22,395 nucleotides of DNA, taken from NCBI GenBank assembly GCA_040143965.1, contig JASJQH010000187.1, positions 1-22,395 of the forward strand, given 5' to 3'. A program made the translations under genes and the position numbers. This document shows positions 1-10,599 of the stretch, piece after piece. The DNA comes from Basidiobolus ranarum (Eukaryota; Basidiobolomycota; Basidiobolomycetes; Basidiobolales). The stretch's first letter is position 1. Every line of letters starts with the position of its first letter. The notes under the pieces are model-generated. The model did no database searches, was not told the origin of the DNA, and saw only the letters and a list, made by a program, of their open reading frames with translations.

Positions 1-2038
1 CCCCTCTTTTCATACTTACCCTTACCAAAACATCTATACCCTAACCCTCCGTTCTTTTTTAACCTGGAGTAAAACTTTGGTTTCAGCTGGTTTTCACTTG
101 TTGGATAATTAAGCTTTATTCAACATCATAGTTAACTTTAGTTATGATAAATATATCAGAAACAGAAAGCAACATATCTATAGCCCCTATATTCTAAATA
201 TGAATATCTCTATATCTATATAGCAAGTATGTCATATTACTCCCACTTATCTATTATATCTTATTACACAAACTCCTGAATATCTCAAACAATTGATTTA
301 CTTTTCTACTATATGAGTCACCATATACTACTAAGAATAAAGTAACTAAAACACACTATAATAAGTTGCTTCTAATACCCTAAGTCTACCCCCATTATGT
401 CCAACAGCATTATTTTCTTCTCCTACAACAGTGTATCAAACTCCTTTTTCTTGTAGCAGATTTTTTGTTTTAATTTTCCAAACTTGATAATTGGTTCTAT
501 CCAATTTTTCAGAAGAAGGAAAAGTTCCTGAAGTTTGAGAAGTAGACATTACAAGAGTGCAAGCTTGGGGCTCATAGCCTGTTAGAGTGTTTGGGAGCCT
601 GTAGGAGGTGGTTTAGAGAATTAGAGAAATTGGTGGCTTTCACTTATTGATTTTTTGGGTAGAAAGTTGACATTTATAGTTTTATCAAGATATAAGCAAA
701 CTAGTATGTATAATGTGCTAAGGAAGGTCCCAGAAAATTGTGTGCAAAGTTTGGGGCTTCTAGCACAGGTTTGAAAAATCTATAAATCTGATAACTTCTG
801 AGTTTGTAAAAATATTCCAAGTAAATTCTAATTGAGAATCATGGGTAAGATCTTAGTGAGATATAAGATAACTAAATACTAAGCTATATATGACTATAAA
901 GGTGTTTAGGCAATGCTAATTTCAACAGCCTCTAATACACAGACTCTACCCCCATTATGTCAAGATCCTCCAACAGTCACAGGAGCATGTATGCCAAGTC
1001 TGGGGCTTCTAGCACAAGTTTGAAAATTCTATGCATCTGAGAACATTTTAGGTTGGTAAAATATTCTAAATTCCTCTGGAGAATAGTGAAAGATGTCTTA
1101 GTTCTAAAAAATGTGTAAGTAGACCTGCAGAAATTTTTGGCAGTAATTTCAAATTCAGTCAGGATTATCTTCTGCAATGAGCAACATGCTCTCCTTGACA
1201 AACCATATTTTGAACTCTGAGGATTATTCTCTGAGGCTGTATCATAGCTACTTGGGAGAACTCAGGGATCAATATTGGCAAATTTACATGCCTTTCCTGA
1301 AAAGTATACCTCGTGGTGTTATTGCATGGTACAATGATTGGATAGGTCACTACTTTGATTTCTATTTCCTCCATTTCCTATAACCAATATTTATATCATC
1401 GCCATTGACTCTTTATGAGTACCCGCTCGTCCACAATAACACAGCCATCACCATTCCCCCTTTACCAAGACAAAAGAACCAACTCTCAATTTACCATCCC
1501 TAACACTCCAATTCCTGATGCTTTCGAAGCTGCAGCTGAGTTGTATTCCATACACATCCACTAAGTTACCACCACAATGACTGCCTGCCTCACTGCCAGT
1601 GTAGCTGACAATCTACCTCAGTTGTTGAGCATCAAATAGCTGACATATACGTCTCAGGATCCTGACATACAGATTGGCTCAAGCTTGTATGGAACATAGG
1701 GAAGAACCTCCTTGTTTCTTGAAATTTTTATCGATATTGTACGGGATAAACATGAGAGAATAAAGGAAGAGAAGTTCATATGGTGAGGACTCACGAATGA
1801 GAATATTGGTCAATATAGATATGGCAAACAAGATTGCGGACAAACGTTGTACAAGTAATAAAGTGGCGGAGGGAAGTAAAGGAAATCAATTATTATGAAG
1901 AATGGATATTGGAATGCAATAATAATAAAATATGAATGGAACAATGGATTGTTTTGAAATGTAAGAGAAAATCATAGCTTGATCATTATTATTATTACTA
2001 TTATGAACTATAGAAAACTGTGCTGCCCTCCAAACTGC
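1..2038. other. Gene-free left flank with diverged repeats
   Basis: I could not build a gene here. The longest open frames (about 70 codons near 1165-1383 on both strands) have no recognisable domain and no splice partners. A 49-codon open frame starts at the ATG at 1415, is proline/serine/threonine-rich and stops at 1562-1564. It could be a scrap of a decayed element, but I cannot name a family. The stretch is AT-rich and carries diverged copies of two motifs between about 366 and 1100, listed separately. The last 100 bases or so should hold the 3' UTR of the GT49 gene. An ATT-rich run near 1985-2003 is the only obvious candidate for its poly(A) region. Confidence 0.5.
366..1100 (+). repeat. 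Interspersed diverged direct repeats (two motifs)
   Basis: Motif A is the 17-base string TCTACCCCCATTATGTC, present exactly at 385-401 and 945-961, with weaker similarity extending left (about 366 and 926). Motif B has the core GGGGCTTCTAGCACA. It lies at about 741-800 and 991-1045, where the flanking sequence (AGTTTGAAAA, then an ATCTGA-like block) also matches, and similarity continues weakly to about 855 and 1100. A weaker third B copy is at 556-580. Spacing is irregular (B copies 185 and 249 bases apart, A copies 560 apart), so this is not a clean tandem array. An old duplication or pieces of a repeated non-coding element would both fit. Confidence 0.6.
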
Positions 2039-3510
2039 TTAAGGCTGGAATTCATCCACCACTTTCTGGAAACTTGCTACACTCTTTGTACACTCCCGTC
2101 TTAAATTCTCTCCCTTTGGTGTGCCCCATGCTCCGCTAGCAACCATGTTACGGAAGTAACGGAAGCAAGCTTCTTCACGGAAGTTTTCATAGATTTTCTT
2201 GTTGAGATTACGCTAGTACACAGGATTGAAAGTTAATATAAAAGGAACTATTTGGCTTAGATAACTAAAATCCTCACTTACCTCAATCTTGCGCGTGGTT
2301 AGGGGATAGTCATGATTCTGGTGAATGATGTAGTCGTTAGGAAGGATCCAGTATTCAACGCCAGACAAGTAAATCTCATAGAGACAAGCAGCCTTATTTC
2401 CGCCATAACCGATGAACCTCTCGTTACACCATGGCACTCCGTCCTTCTTAACAATCACATATGGCTCATAGCTATAGTTGTAATCGGTGACCATGTAAGG
2501 TTCCTCACTTTGGTACCAGTTGGTGTAGTTGGTAGAGCCATGACCTCGCTGCCAGCTTTTGTGGAACATATCTATTCTTTCATCCTGTACCAATTCCAAT
2601 AAATCTTCCTTGGTTTTGGGAAATACTGCGGCATCCCTTCCTTCGTCAAGAACATTATACTCGAAGGCAGGTAGAACAATGGCAGCCTGACCGGCTTCTA
2701 AACGCTCCATCAACTCCGGGTAGGAATCGAGATTCTTACGGAAATCTGTGCAGAGATAAAAATCGATATCGAGCAGGAGAAAATAGTCAGTACGACTGAA
2801 GAAGCGAGCAACATTTCTCCAGTAATTGAATTGTCTCTCGTATTTGTCAACAATCAAATGGACGTCCACATATTGCTTCATCAAGGGATTGGTTTCGTAC
2901 ATTTGAGCCAATCGATCCAGAATCCCATCTTTTCTGTTGTCATCCGATACATGTAATGCCACTGAAATGGGGCCTAGATAAGATGAACATTTTAGTTAGT
3001 GACTCTGGTCTAAGTCTAAGCGCTGTGTTAGTAGAGCTTACCTTTGTAGTTGCGAACCAATTTTTCAAACACATGGAAGCGATCGGAAGTAATCAGGGTA
3101 GCAACAGTGATTTCCTTCTTGGGAGGGGCAGGATCCATTTTGTAATAATACGGAATCAAGTTGGTGGGCTGCATGCTTTCAGAAAAGAGTTTGGAGAAAA
3201 GATACTGCTGCTCCACTGGCTCTGTCAAAACGAACAAAACAGAAAAGGGAACTGGTTAGCTCCTGGGAAACAGAAATGAAGGTGGAGCTAGTGTAAACTT
3301 ACCCTCTGAGTTCGGCCAGTTATGAGGACGAGGAGTCTTGGCCATTGGAAGTTGGCTGAGATGGCCAGCAGGGTTTCTGGGCGTCACTGTATGCCCTTTC
3401 TGACTGTTAGGATCATAAAAGCGATGTAAAATATACACGACTGAGACACAGAGGTATCCCAAGAATATGTACTTGGCGATCCGGGAAAAGGAGTAGTCCA
3501 CTCTCATCAT
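2039..3510 (-). CDS. GT49 (LARGE/B4GAT1-like) glycosyltransferase, type II membrane protein
   Basis: Four exons join in phase: 3303-3510, 3042-3221, 2282-2973 and 2039-2212, giving about 417 residues. The start is the first of two adjacent ATGs. A short cytosolic tail is followed by one hydrophobic anchor (about residues 12-28), as in Golgi type II transferases, then a proline-rich stem to about residue 70. The catalytic part carries the GT49 hallmarks: GPISVALHVS at about 130-139, WRNVAR, and a DXD-type metal/nucleotide-sugar motif LLLDIDF (D198, D200), then a region ending NQNHDYP-like in IIHQNHDYP. Animal members LARGE and B4GAT1 add xylose or glucuronic acid to matriglycan in the Golgi. 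The substrate in fungi is unknown to me. All introns are GT-AG, and the intron at 2974-3041 has CACTAAC about 20 nt before its acceptor. Exon choice rests on phase and family similarity. Confidence 0.9.
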
Positions 3511-6500
3511 ATTTGCTGGGAAGAGGTTGAGTAGAAATCTAAGTTAAAGGGCTAGGCTTATGCGGGAGTAAGCTGTGTGTGGGGGGTTTCAAGGCGAACG
3601 GGGCGTCGACGCAACGTAAAATATAACTTCACCCGAAAATTTACTAAAAATACAGTGGGAGATGGAACCAACGAGCTTCACACAGTTTGAAAGTCTGGAT
3701 GAATGTCAACCAGTGGCACAATGAAGTGGGTAAGTGTGGCTTTAAAAGAAAGCTATCAAGAAGGAAGCCAGAGGAGGAATACCCAAGTTCACCACGATAA
3801 TGCGACCCAAATGTTGCAGTTATAGGCAATGGAGAAGGAAGTAACATACCCATCACCTATTTAAGTAAAATTAGTAAACTCATGCAGTCGATTTCCAAAT
3901 GAACGCAGCTGAGTGGATACTAATGGAATTGCTTGAAGCAAATAGTTTATTAGGATGTAACCACATAGAGTCTTAATTGGTATAATTGTCCAGCACTAAA
4001 TGAGTCTCATTTGTAATTAAACCGATCCTATATTTACCCGATATATAGCAGATCTATATATATGTCTGTCTTACTATGACTCTGGAAAGCAGACTAAAGT
4101 GGTTCTGTTTACACAAATAAGCAATGTGATTAGATGCATTATATGGGGAACATCTCCAACGACAAACAACCGGCATTTGAAGTGCAAGCGGTAACCAGGG
4201 TGCTTACTAGAAATGATGGCAAGCAAATGATGTGCTGGAGCTATGGGAGTGATTCGTGCAAGCTCCTCACATATTACCGTAACTGGCAAAGTCAGACAAT
4301 GCTCGAGGTCACGGGAAGCCATACGCCCTCAAAGCAACCCCTTGCCCCCACCCTAACCCTACTAACGAGCAAGCAATCCCTACAATTACTATCGAAAGAT
4401 TAGGGGTAGCTAGGCACTTAAGTGTTACAGATTTAGCTACGTCTGCGTTTGGCAATAAAGATATAACATATTCTAGACCAAACACTTTTAGTGAGAGTCT
4501 CCAGATAAGCTTATACCAAGTAAAAGAATTTAATGTATTCAATTTACGCTTTTCTAGCTATATTGCTTCTATAATCCGTCCAGGGCCAACCATGGATGAT
4601 TTCCACAGCGAAAGTCAATATCGTCTAACCCATTTTAAAACTCTCAGATGTCACTCACAAGCGCTGGAGTTTGATGGTGTTGTACACCCAAGCGTTGGAT
4701 CAATCAGTTACGAAAATTCACTTGGATAACCTAATTTCGGGATCCCGATGGCCTGGGTACAAAATTAATGTGTGCCACTGAAACTTAATCTTAGAACTGT
4801 TGATGGGCAGCTCTTGCTTGGGAATGACCTAAAGATTTCCTTGCGATTGAGTGATATTCAGGGCCATTTGATATGGGTCTTAATAACTGATATTAGTGCT
4901 ACATGAATGGAGCCAATTTCCGTCATGGCTCAACCCTTTTATAGCACCAACAAGATCCAAACCGGGTGAGATTCCAAGGAGGTGCATAGTGCTAAATCCT
5001 AGGCCACAGGGTTTATTGCGCTCTCGTCACTTTGCTTCCTTTTTTACAGCTTCTTCTCACTCTCATAGCATAGCGCTAGTTTGATCTTTTAGCCAACATA
5101 GGGGCTCTAATCCAAATCCATCTAAATTCGACTACTGCTTTCCCCTTAAGCAGAAGCAGATGCTTAGGGTAAAACCAATGTTCCGAGACTAATTGCAGTG
5201 GCACAATCGTTGACTCATAAGCGCACATAGAGAGCGTACGATGTCCACACTGATTCTGGACGACTATTGGTATACAGTAAAGACCAATTCGGAAGTGATG
5301 GGGCTTCAGTTATGAGATGTACCTGCAGCTAGATAAGAGTATACACAATGATGATTGTATCAACTTCTACAGCTACCCTAGTGGTCGGCTAGAGAGCCAA
5401 CACTAGCACACCTGTTTCTCGCCCTTGATGGGATGCATCGTACTTGAAGATATTACGACTTTGCTCTCCATAATCTCACTTCGATAGATGTTTCCTTTTT
5501 GGTCATTCATGTATGTACTATTCCTATGATTCTGAGCTCCCAATCATGGCAGATCACATTCTTGGCCAGCGAAATAACGCTATATTCATGGATATTTCGG
5601 TGGAAATCTTGTTCCAGTAAGGGTACTTGCCTAGGTGTACAGCCCCAGCATCGATACGATTTCATAGTAGTTGCCTCTATTCCAGTACGGATTAATCAAA
5701 CCTTCAGGTCTCGATCACAGCAAATCAGCAACAGTAGAAACCCAACGAACAGACTATTAGGACGGTGCTATGTGAACAGGAATATACTACCAATGAAGTA
5801 GCCAGCCAATCAATCGATACATTGATGATTGAGAATGATCCTCTGCTCTGACTGCTAGTTTAGGTGCTCAACGTCATACTGGACACTAGATGAATTAGAA
5901 TAGTCATCTTCCCACATTCGCCGCAATAGTTGACTTGGGATTTGAGGACACATGGGTCTAGTGTAGGAGATATCCATTGATCTCGCCCTAAAGAACCAAT
6001 GTGTAACCAAACCCTTCCAAAGTGAGCTTCTCTCTTCCTCGTTAATCTCTAATCATATGATGTATTTACGCAGCCCATACAACTTTCACTCTTAGATTTT
6101 ACAATTGAGGGAATAGCCTGCCTTGATAGTACTGCTTCTCGGGCCTAGCCGCTACCTACTGGGCCTGCATACCTGCAGTCAAACACGTAATCTACCATTG
6201 TTTGATCTACTACAGCTTGATAAAGCACTGGCATGGTCATTTCAGTTGGGCCATGGCAATATCCCTATCATGCCTGTTCAGTCAAGTCCTCTAGGCTCTG
6301 GTTTGCTTGAAGGAATCTTGACGGGTTCGATATTACCAAATATTCCGCCACTTCGAGTGCTAGACCATTAGTTGACAGATTCTGACCAGTGTTTTCTCTG
6401 AAATACCGCCAACAAACGCCCTACAAAACTACTGAGAATCATCAATAGTTTGAATGTCACTGCCCCTGCTAGATGGAGAAACGCCACACCAACCGCAATT

Positions 6501-8384
6501 CATGTTCATGAGAAACATTGGTTCACTTCATTCGATAACGGCAATTTCCAACCATGTATCTTGATATTGGGCCAAATGAATGAAATTCGTTGGTTTCTAT
6601 CATTAATATATTTCATACATCTCACTTCTTAATTTGGGTTATTTATCTCCTGGAGATTCATGGCATTCATTGCTTAATCCTTCAATTGACCATCCCCTGA
6701 CTCTGCCATTCATTTCATTTGATATACGTGGAACACAGCTCCTATAGTGGAAAGTTGTGTTTCCTGGACGCACGTTTTGTTGCAAATTATCGGTAGAAAT
6801 TATACATTAGTCAGCCTATCATATCCTGCATAGAGCCCCTTCCCCTCTCCCATACATTTTCTTTTGACCAAATAGATTTAGTGTGGAACATCTACCTTAG
6901 CAACAAATTAGGGCCCAGCACTGCACTTCCTTAAATATTCGATTTCTTGCTAGCAACTAATCCACAATAATTCGTTAGTGTAACCTGGTCCTAGTGATCC
7001 GTGGGAAGTACCGGTCTCAACCATTTCAAGTGGGAAGAGAGGAGTCTATGAACTATCATGAATATTCTATTTGTAAAGGTCCCTTTTTGCCATCTTCACC
7101 CCTTTTTCTTCAAGTGGAACTTGGCCTCCCTCCCCAAGGGGTTGTTAGTTCAGCTAAAACCACAATTGCAATGGCTAGCGGTTCAGCGTTAGGTACATGT
7201 ACAGTTGCAACATGACCCCAATGGCGGAATCAACTGTAACATACGGACAACCATGGGTAGCAACCTGGGTAAAACCAGTATTCGTTGAGAATAAATTATG
7301 AGTAGAATCATCGATTGATTGGTAACCAATTTGAGATTGGTTTGGGCTTCTAAAAACATTCGAGAGAGCACAGAGTCAACTGTATTTCAGAATTTTAACT
7401 CGACCGTTAGTTGGCTTGGAGGTCAAGATCACAGCATCGAAAGAAAGTCCCAACCATTTCATAGTAAAAAGGAAGAGTGTGGACACTGCTGCAAAGCGAA
7501 CAGTAAATACTACAATAAGTATGGTTTATCAACTGCTTAGCTGGCCGAGTTATTAAATGAGAACCTTAAATCATTTTGAGGTGCACATACTTGTAAATGG
7601 CCTGTATTCTGCATCCACTGGTCTGATCTACATGTATTTAAGCATCCTATTTTCTCTTAGGCCTATTAATGAAGAAAGTTGTATCATCTGAGAGGATTCG
7701 ATAAGGCAATATGGATCCAAGTACATTTAGTGTCAGCACAGCCATTGATGACAACATTTCGAAAGTCTTTTATGCACCCAACCGGTCAAATGCTCTTGAT
7801 GCCAGGATAAGGAAACACTATATTGCGGATGCAATAAAGCGAAGTTCCCTTAAAAATTGCCACTTATTACCTAATCGGATCGGATACCATGGGTGTCTTG
7901 TTGAGAGCATAGTGTGAGGGAGTATTCAGGACGGAACTCTATGGAGAATATGCTGAAATCTTGATCCAGACCAACAAATCATCTCAGCCAGTCTTCATTG
8001 ACAAGAGTTAAAGAAAAGCTTGAATGCTCTTTGGTTTCAATTCTTCACTCGAAAGTTCTCTACTCGCTGCGAAAATCCAGGCGAAGTCTGAACGAGAACT
8101 ATTTATCTTTTATCAATCTTGATTATATGCATGCATTGAGAGATGTTGCGGTATCACAGATCAGATCCTGGCAAATAGAATTCTTGTATGGCTGATCTTA
8201 ACATATTTTACGCATTTCATGGAGTTTCTTTTAATATAGGCTTGTTATGACCATTATGAGTGGAAAGTTGAGAAGAACCTTATTCTTTGTCATCTCAATA
8301 CTAGATCACGTGAGTGAACCGAAGCTCGAATATGTCTAATGACAATCACCGAGGAATACCGTCATCAAGGCAGTTGAACATATT
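3511..8384. other. 4.9 kb stretch without a readable gene
   Basis: Between the GT49 start and the NOT11 stop I find only open frames of 60-100 codons, at for example 4134-4403, 5499-5801, 6123-6371 and 7711-7917. None shows a known domain, and I could not join them to neighbours by consistent splicing. By eye the region is less AT-rich than 1-2038, and open frames stay moderately long on the + strand. That is what decayed mobile-element coding sequence looks like, but no diagnostic motif, terminal repeat or target duplication was visible, so I assign no family. The first 100-200 bases presumably include the GT49 promoter, and the last part the 3' UTR of NOT11. Confidence 0.4.
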
Positions 8385-9941
8385 TCAAGGTAAGTTTATT
8401 TTCGAACAATATTTGTATAGTTCCGCCGCCTCTTTAACTCTAGAATATTGAACTAAAAATGGTTGCAACTCGATCACAAATTCCGACAATTCAATCACTT
8501 TATTCCGAAGTAAAGACTGAACGAAAACACATACCTACAAGTAGACACTGTTAATTATATCGTTTTAAAAGTAACTAGCAAAAATTCAACTTACCAAACG
8601 AACCTGTCTATTTTGAACATTGCGGTCTGTCATGGAGTCACAAGAAGATATATGTCGCTCCAAATACTGATGTAAGAACTCTTGAGGAATTTCACAAGAA
8701 GTGGTGAGTCGGTTCACCACCTCCAGTGAATGTAAGGTAGTGATATCGCTCAAAGCATTCAGATATCTAAATAGTATCAAAATAGATGAAAACAAGAACC
8801 TAATGAATAAAATGTGTCCATAAACAAAACATACTCTGCCATTTCTTTGCATTTCGATAACTGTATCAGGGCTTCAATTACAATAGTTGGATTATTTTCA
8901 ACCAAAGCTGAGAGGTTATCCGGGGTAAGTCCACTTCGATAAACAAACTTCACGTCGTTCTCAAACTCTTGTAATATTAACTTGGATGATATTAATAATA
9001 TGACGTTAATAATCTAGATACAGAAAGATGATTTAAATATCATTTTTGAACCTGTTGCTCAACCATCGATAATGGCTCCTCGTATGCTTTGGCAAGTAGT
9101 TGACACGTATTTTGTTCTTTCTTCGCATCTTCACACATAGTATAATCCCACTCTAAAGTATGCTCTCCAAAACTTGGATTTAGCCAAAGCAACTGAAATA
9201 TTTTTGAAAGCAAATGGTTGGTATTTTTAGTTAAGAGAAAGAGAGAAGGATTGAAACTTCTCAAAAGTAGGTCAAAGTTTAACTACCTCTTCAAAGGCAA
9301 AATCCAAAGTTGGGACTTGAATTGTAAATGACTAAATCAGTTAGTATTTTTTGCGTTCATAAAAAGTTCCAAATAATTTCCATCTCCTAACCTCCCCTTG
9401 AAAATTGACATTCTTTTCTCTACGCGATTAATGAAGGTGAGTTTTATCAAATTTCATTTGTTTCTTATTTGCTAAATCGAGAAAGGTAGTGCATACCTGA
9501 ATATTTCTGAACTTTCGAGCTCTGCGAACTTCTCCTCTACTTTATTTTCAACGTTGGGTGCTCGTTTGAGGAGTTCTTTAATTTCCACGGGTAGTGAGGA
9601 AAGTAAGTCATCCATATTTACAAGTGACTCTACCTATATTGAAGTAAGGTGTAATCTGCAAGATACAAAGGGACAAATAAATTATATATTTTGGCTTAGG
9701 TCGATTGCAGAATAAGTGATATTACTCCCGGCAACATATAAATGGTAAATGATAAAATCGAATTTCTCATTGGTGGACATCAAGCGAGGTATGATCTGAG
9801 AATTTCCCAATAAACGGGTTTTGTCTGCTTTAACTTTGTAAATTGTCTGCAAAAGATGAAGCATAGAAAAGGTAGATGCATCAATACAAAAGCATAGTTG
9901 ATTCTCTTCTTCAGCCTTAAATTCCGCCAATCTTTCAGTAG
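8385..9941 (-). CDS. NOT11: CCR4-NOT complex subunit 11 (CNOT11/NOT11)
   Basis: NOT11 belongs to the CCR4-NOT deadenylase complex, where in animals it binds CNOT10 and CNOT1. Firm exons are 9497-9633 (or from ATG 9615), 9392-9419, 9287-9331, 9052-9192, 8835-8980, 8595-8766 and 8385-8534, all in phase. From ATG 9615 they give 266 residues. Diagnostic blocks match human CNOT11 in order: LLWLNPS, EWDYTMC, FVYRSGLTPDNL, LVENNP, LHSLEVVNRLTT, PQEFLH, QNRQVRLVCVFVQSLLRNK and SRVKEAAELY. Two further exons upstream, 9888-9941 and 9736-9846, fit in phase before 9633. They resemble the N-terminal helical region (LLKD, KKRINYAF, then IYK), which would make the protein longer. The 5' end is unresolved. 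The intron 9332-9391 has a perfect TACTAAC branch site. The gene is divergent from AAR2. Confidence 0.92.
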
Positions 9942-10599
9942 CTAAGAAAGGTTAGAGAATAAGTAATGATGCTTAAATACATTCGTAGTGAGAATAAAGT
10001 ATATGCCATAAAATAAAAATATGTGGTTGAAAAGCCATACACCAAAGAACACAAAACGTCCACTTTAAATAGGGCCAGTGCTGAGATGGCTAGAGTTACC
10101 ACTATCAAGAACTTGGGATATCCGTTATGGCAGAATTGTCTCCCTATATCTACCTCTGCGACATAAGGCAATCCATCTCTGACTTGAAGGTATAAATACC
10201 ATACTAATAGCCATTTTCAATCTAACTGATATAATGCCTGGTCTGGAAGATAGTAGAGTCTAGTCATGTTTTGTGCTGATTTCCACCTGGTGGCGTCTGT
10301 GCCAAAGGAACCGCAATAAAGCGCCTAGATCACGGTGTACATATAGTCATTGCCTTCCAACACAACAATCGTTGCTTGAATACTAGCCCAAGGTGACGGT
10401 CAAATTTCGTGACTTTGGAGTTATTTTTCAAGTATCCAACAATTGCATTGATTAGTAATGAATCAACAATAATGATTTTTTTCGAGTTTATTTTTAACTA
10501 AGCAATTCAAAATATCGAATTCGATGGATTGTTTCATTGCCTAGATGGTTTGGTAAAGCTATCAAGCTTTTAGTAAATCGTGTTACAAATCTCGTTTTC
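9942..10599. other. NOT11-AAR2 divergent interval, with a possible NOT11 first exon
   Basis: On the - strand an open frame ends at a candidate donor (last base 10043, then GTGTAT) and joins in phase 0 to the exon at 9888-9941 over a 101-nt intron with a CTCTAAC branch site near the acceptor. The frame ends ALFKVDVLCSL, which continues plausibly into LLKD like the animal N-terminal domain. It contains no in-frame ATG, so either a further 5' exon or an internal acceptor (for example just before the codons for ALALF) is needed. I cannot decide which. The remaining bases up to 10599 should hold the promoters of both divergent genes. I saw no clear core-promoter motif. Confidence 0.4.

Noticed and set aside
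1-60. CCCTAACCCT resembling telomeric repeat units at the left edge (also near 4352)
   Set aside because: Only about two units each time, embedded in unrelated sequence. Not a telomere or an interstitial array.
3027-3033. Perfect TACTAAC in the second GT49 intron
   Set aside because: It lies 7 nt from the donor, too close to work as a branch site. CACTAAC near the acceptor is the better candidate.
7711-7917. A 68-codon frame considered as a retroelement pol fragment
   Set aside because: The resemblance is limited to a few residues, with no catalytic motif or terminal repeats. Not enough to name an element.
8332-8396. A + strand ATG frame (MSNDNHRG...) ending at a perfect GTAAGT donor, looking like a first exon
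   Set aside because: It runs antisense to the well-supported NOT11 stop and last exon, and no in-phase downstream exon was found.
10160-10260. A Sec22-like peptide (VRDGLP preceded by MAISMVFI) on the - strand
   Set aside because: The two pieces are in different frames with no room for an intron, and the downstream sequence does not match the longin domain.
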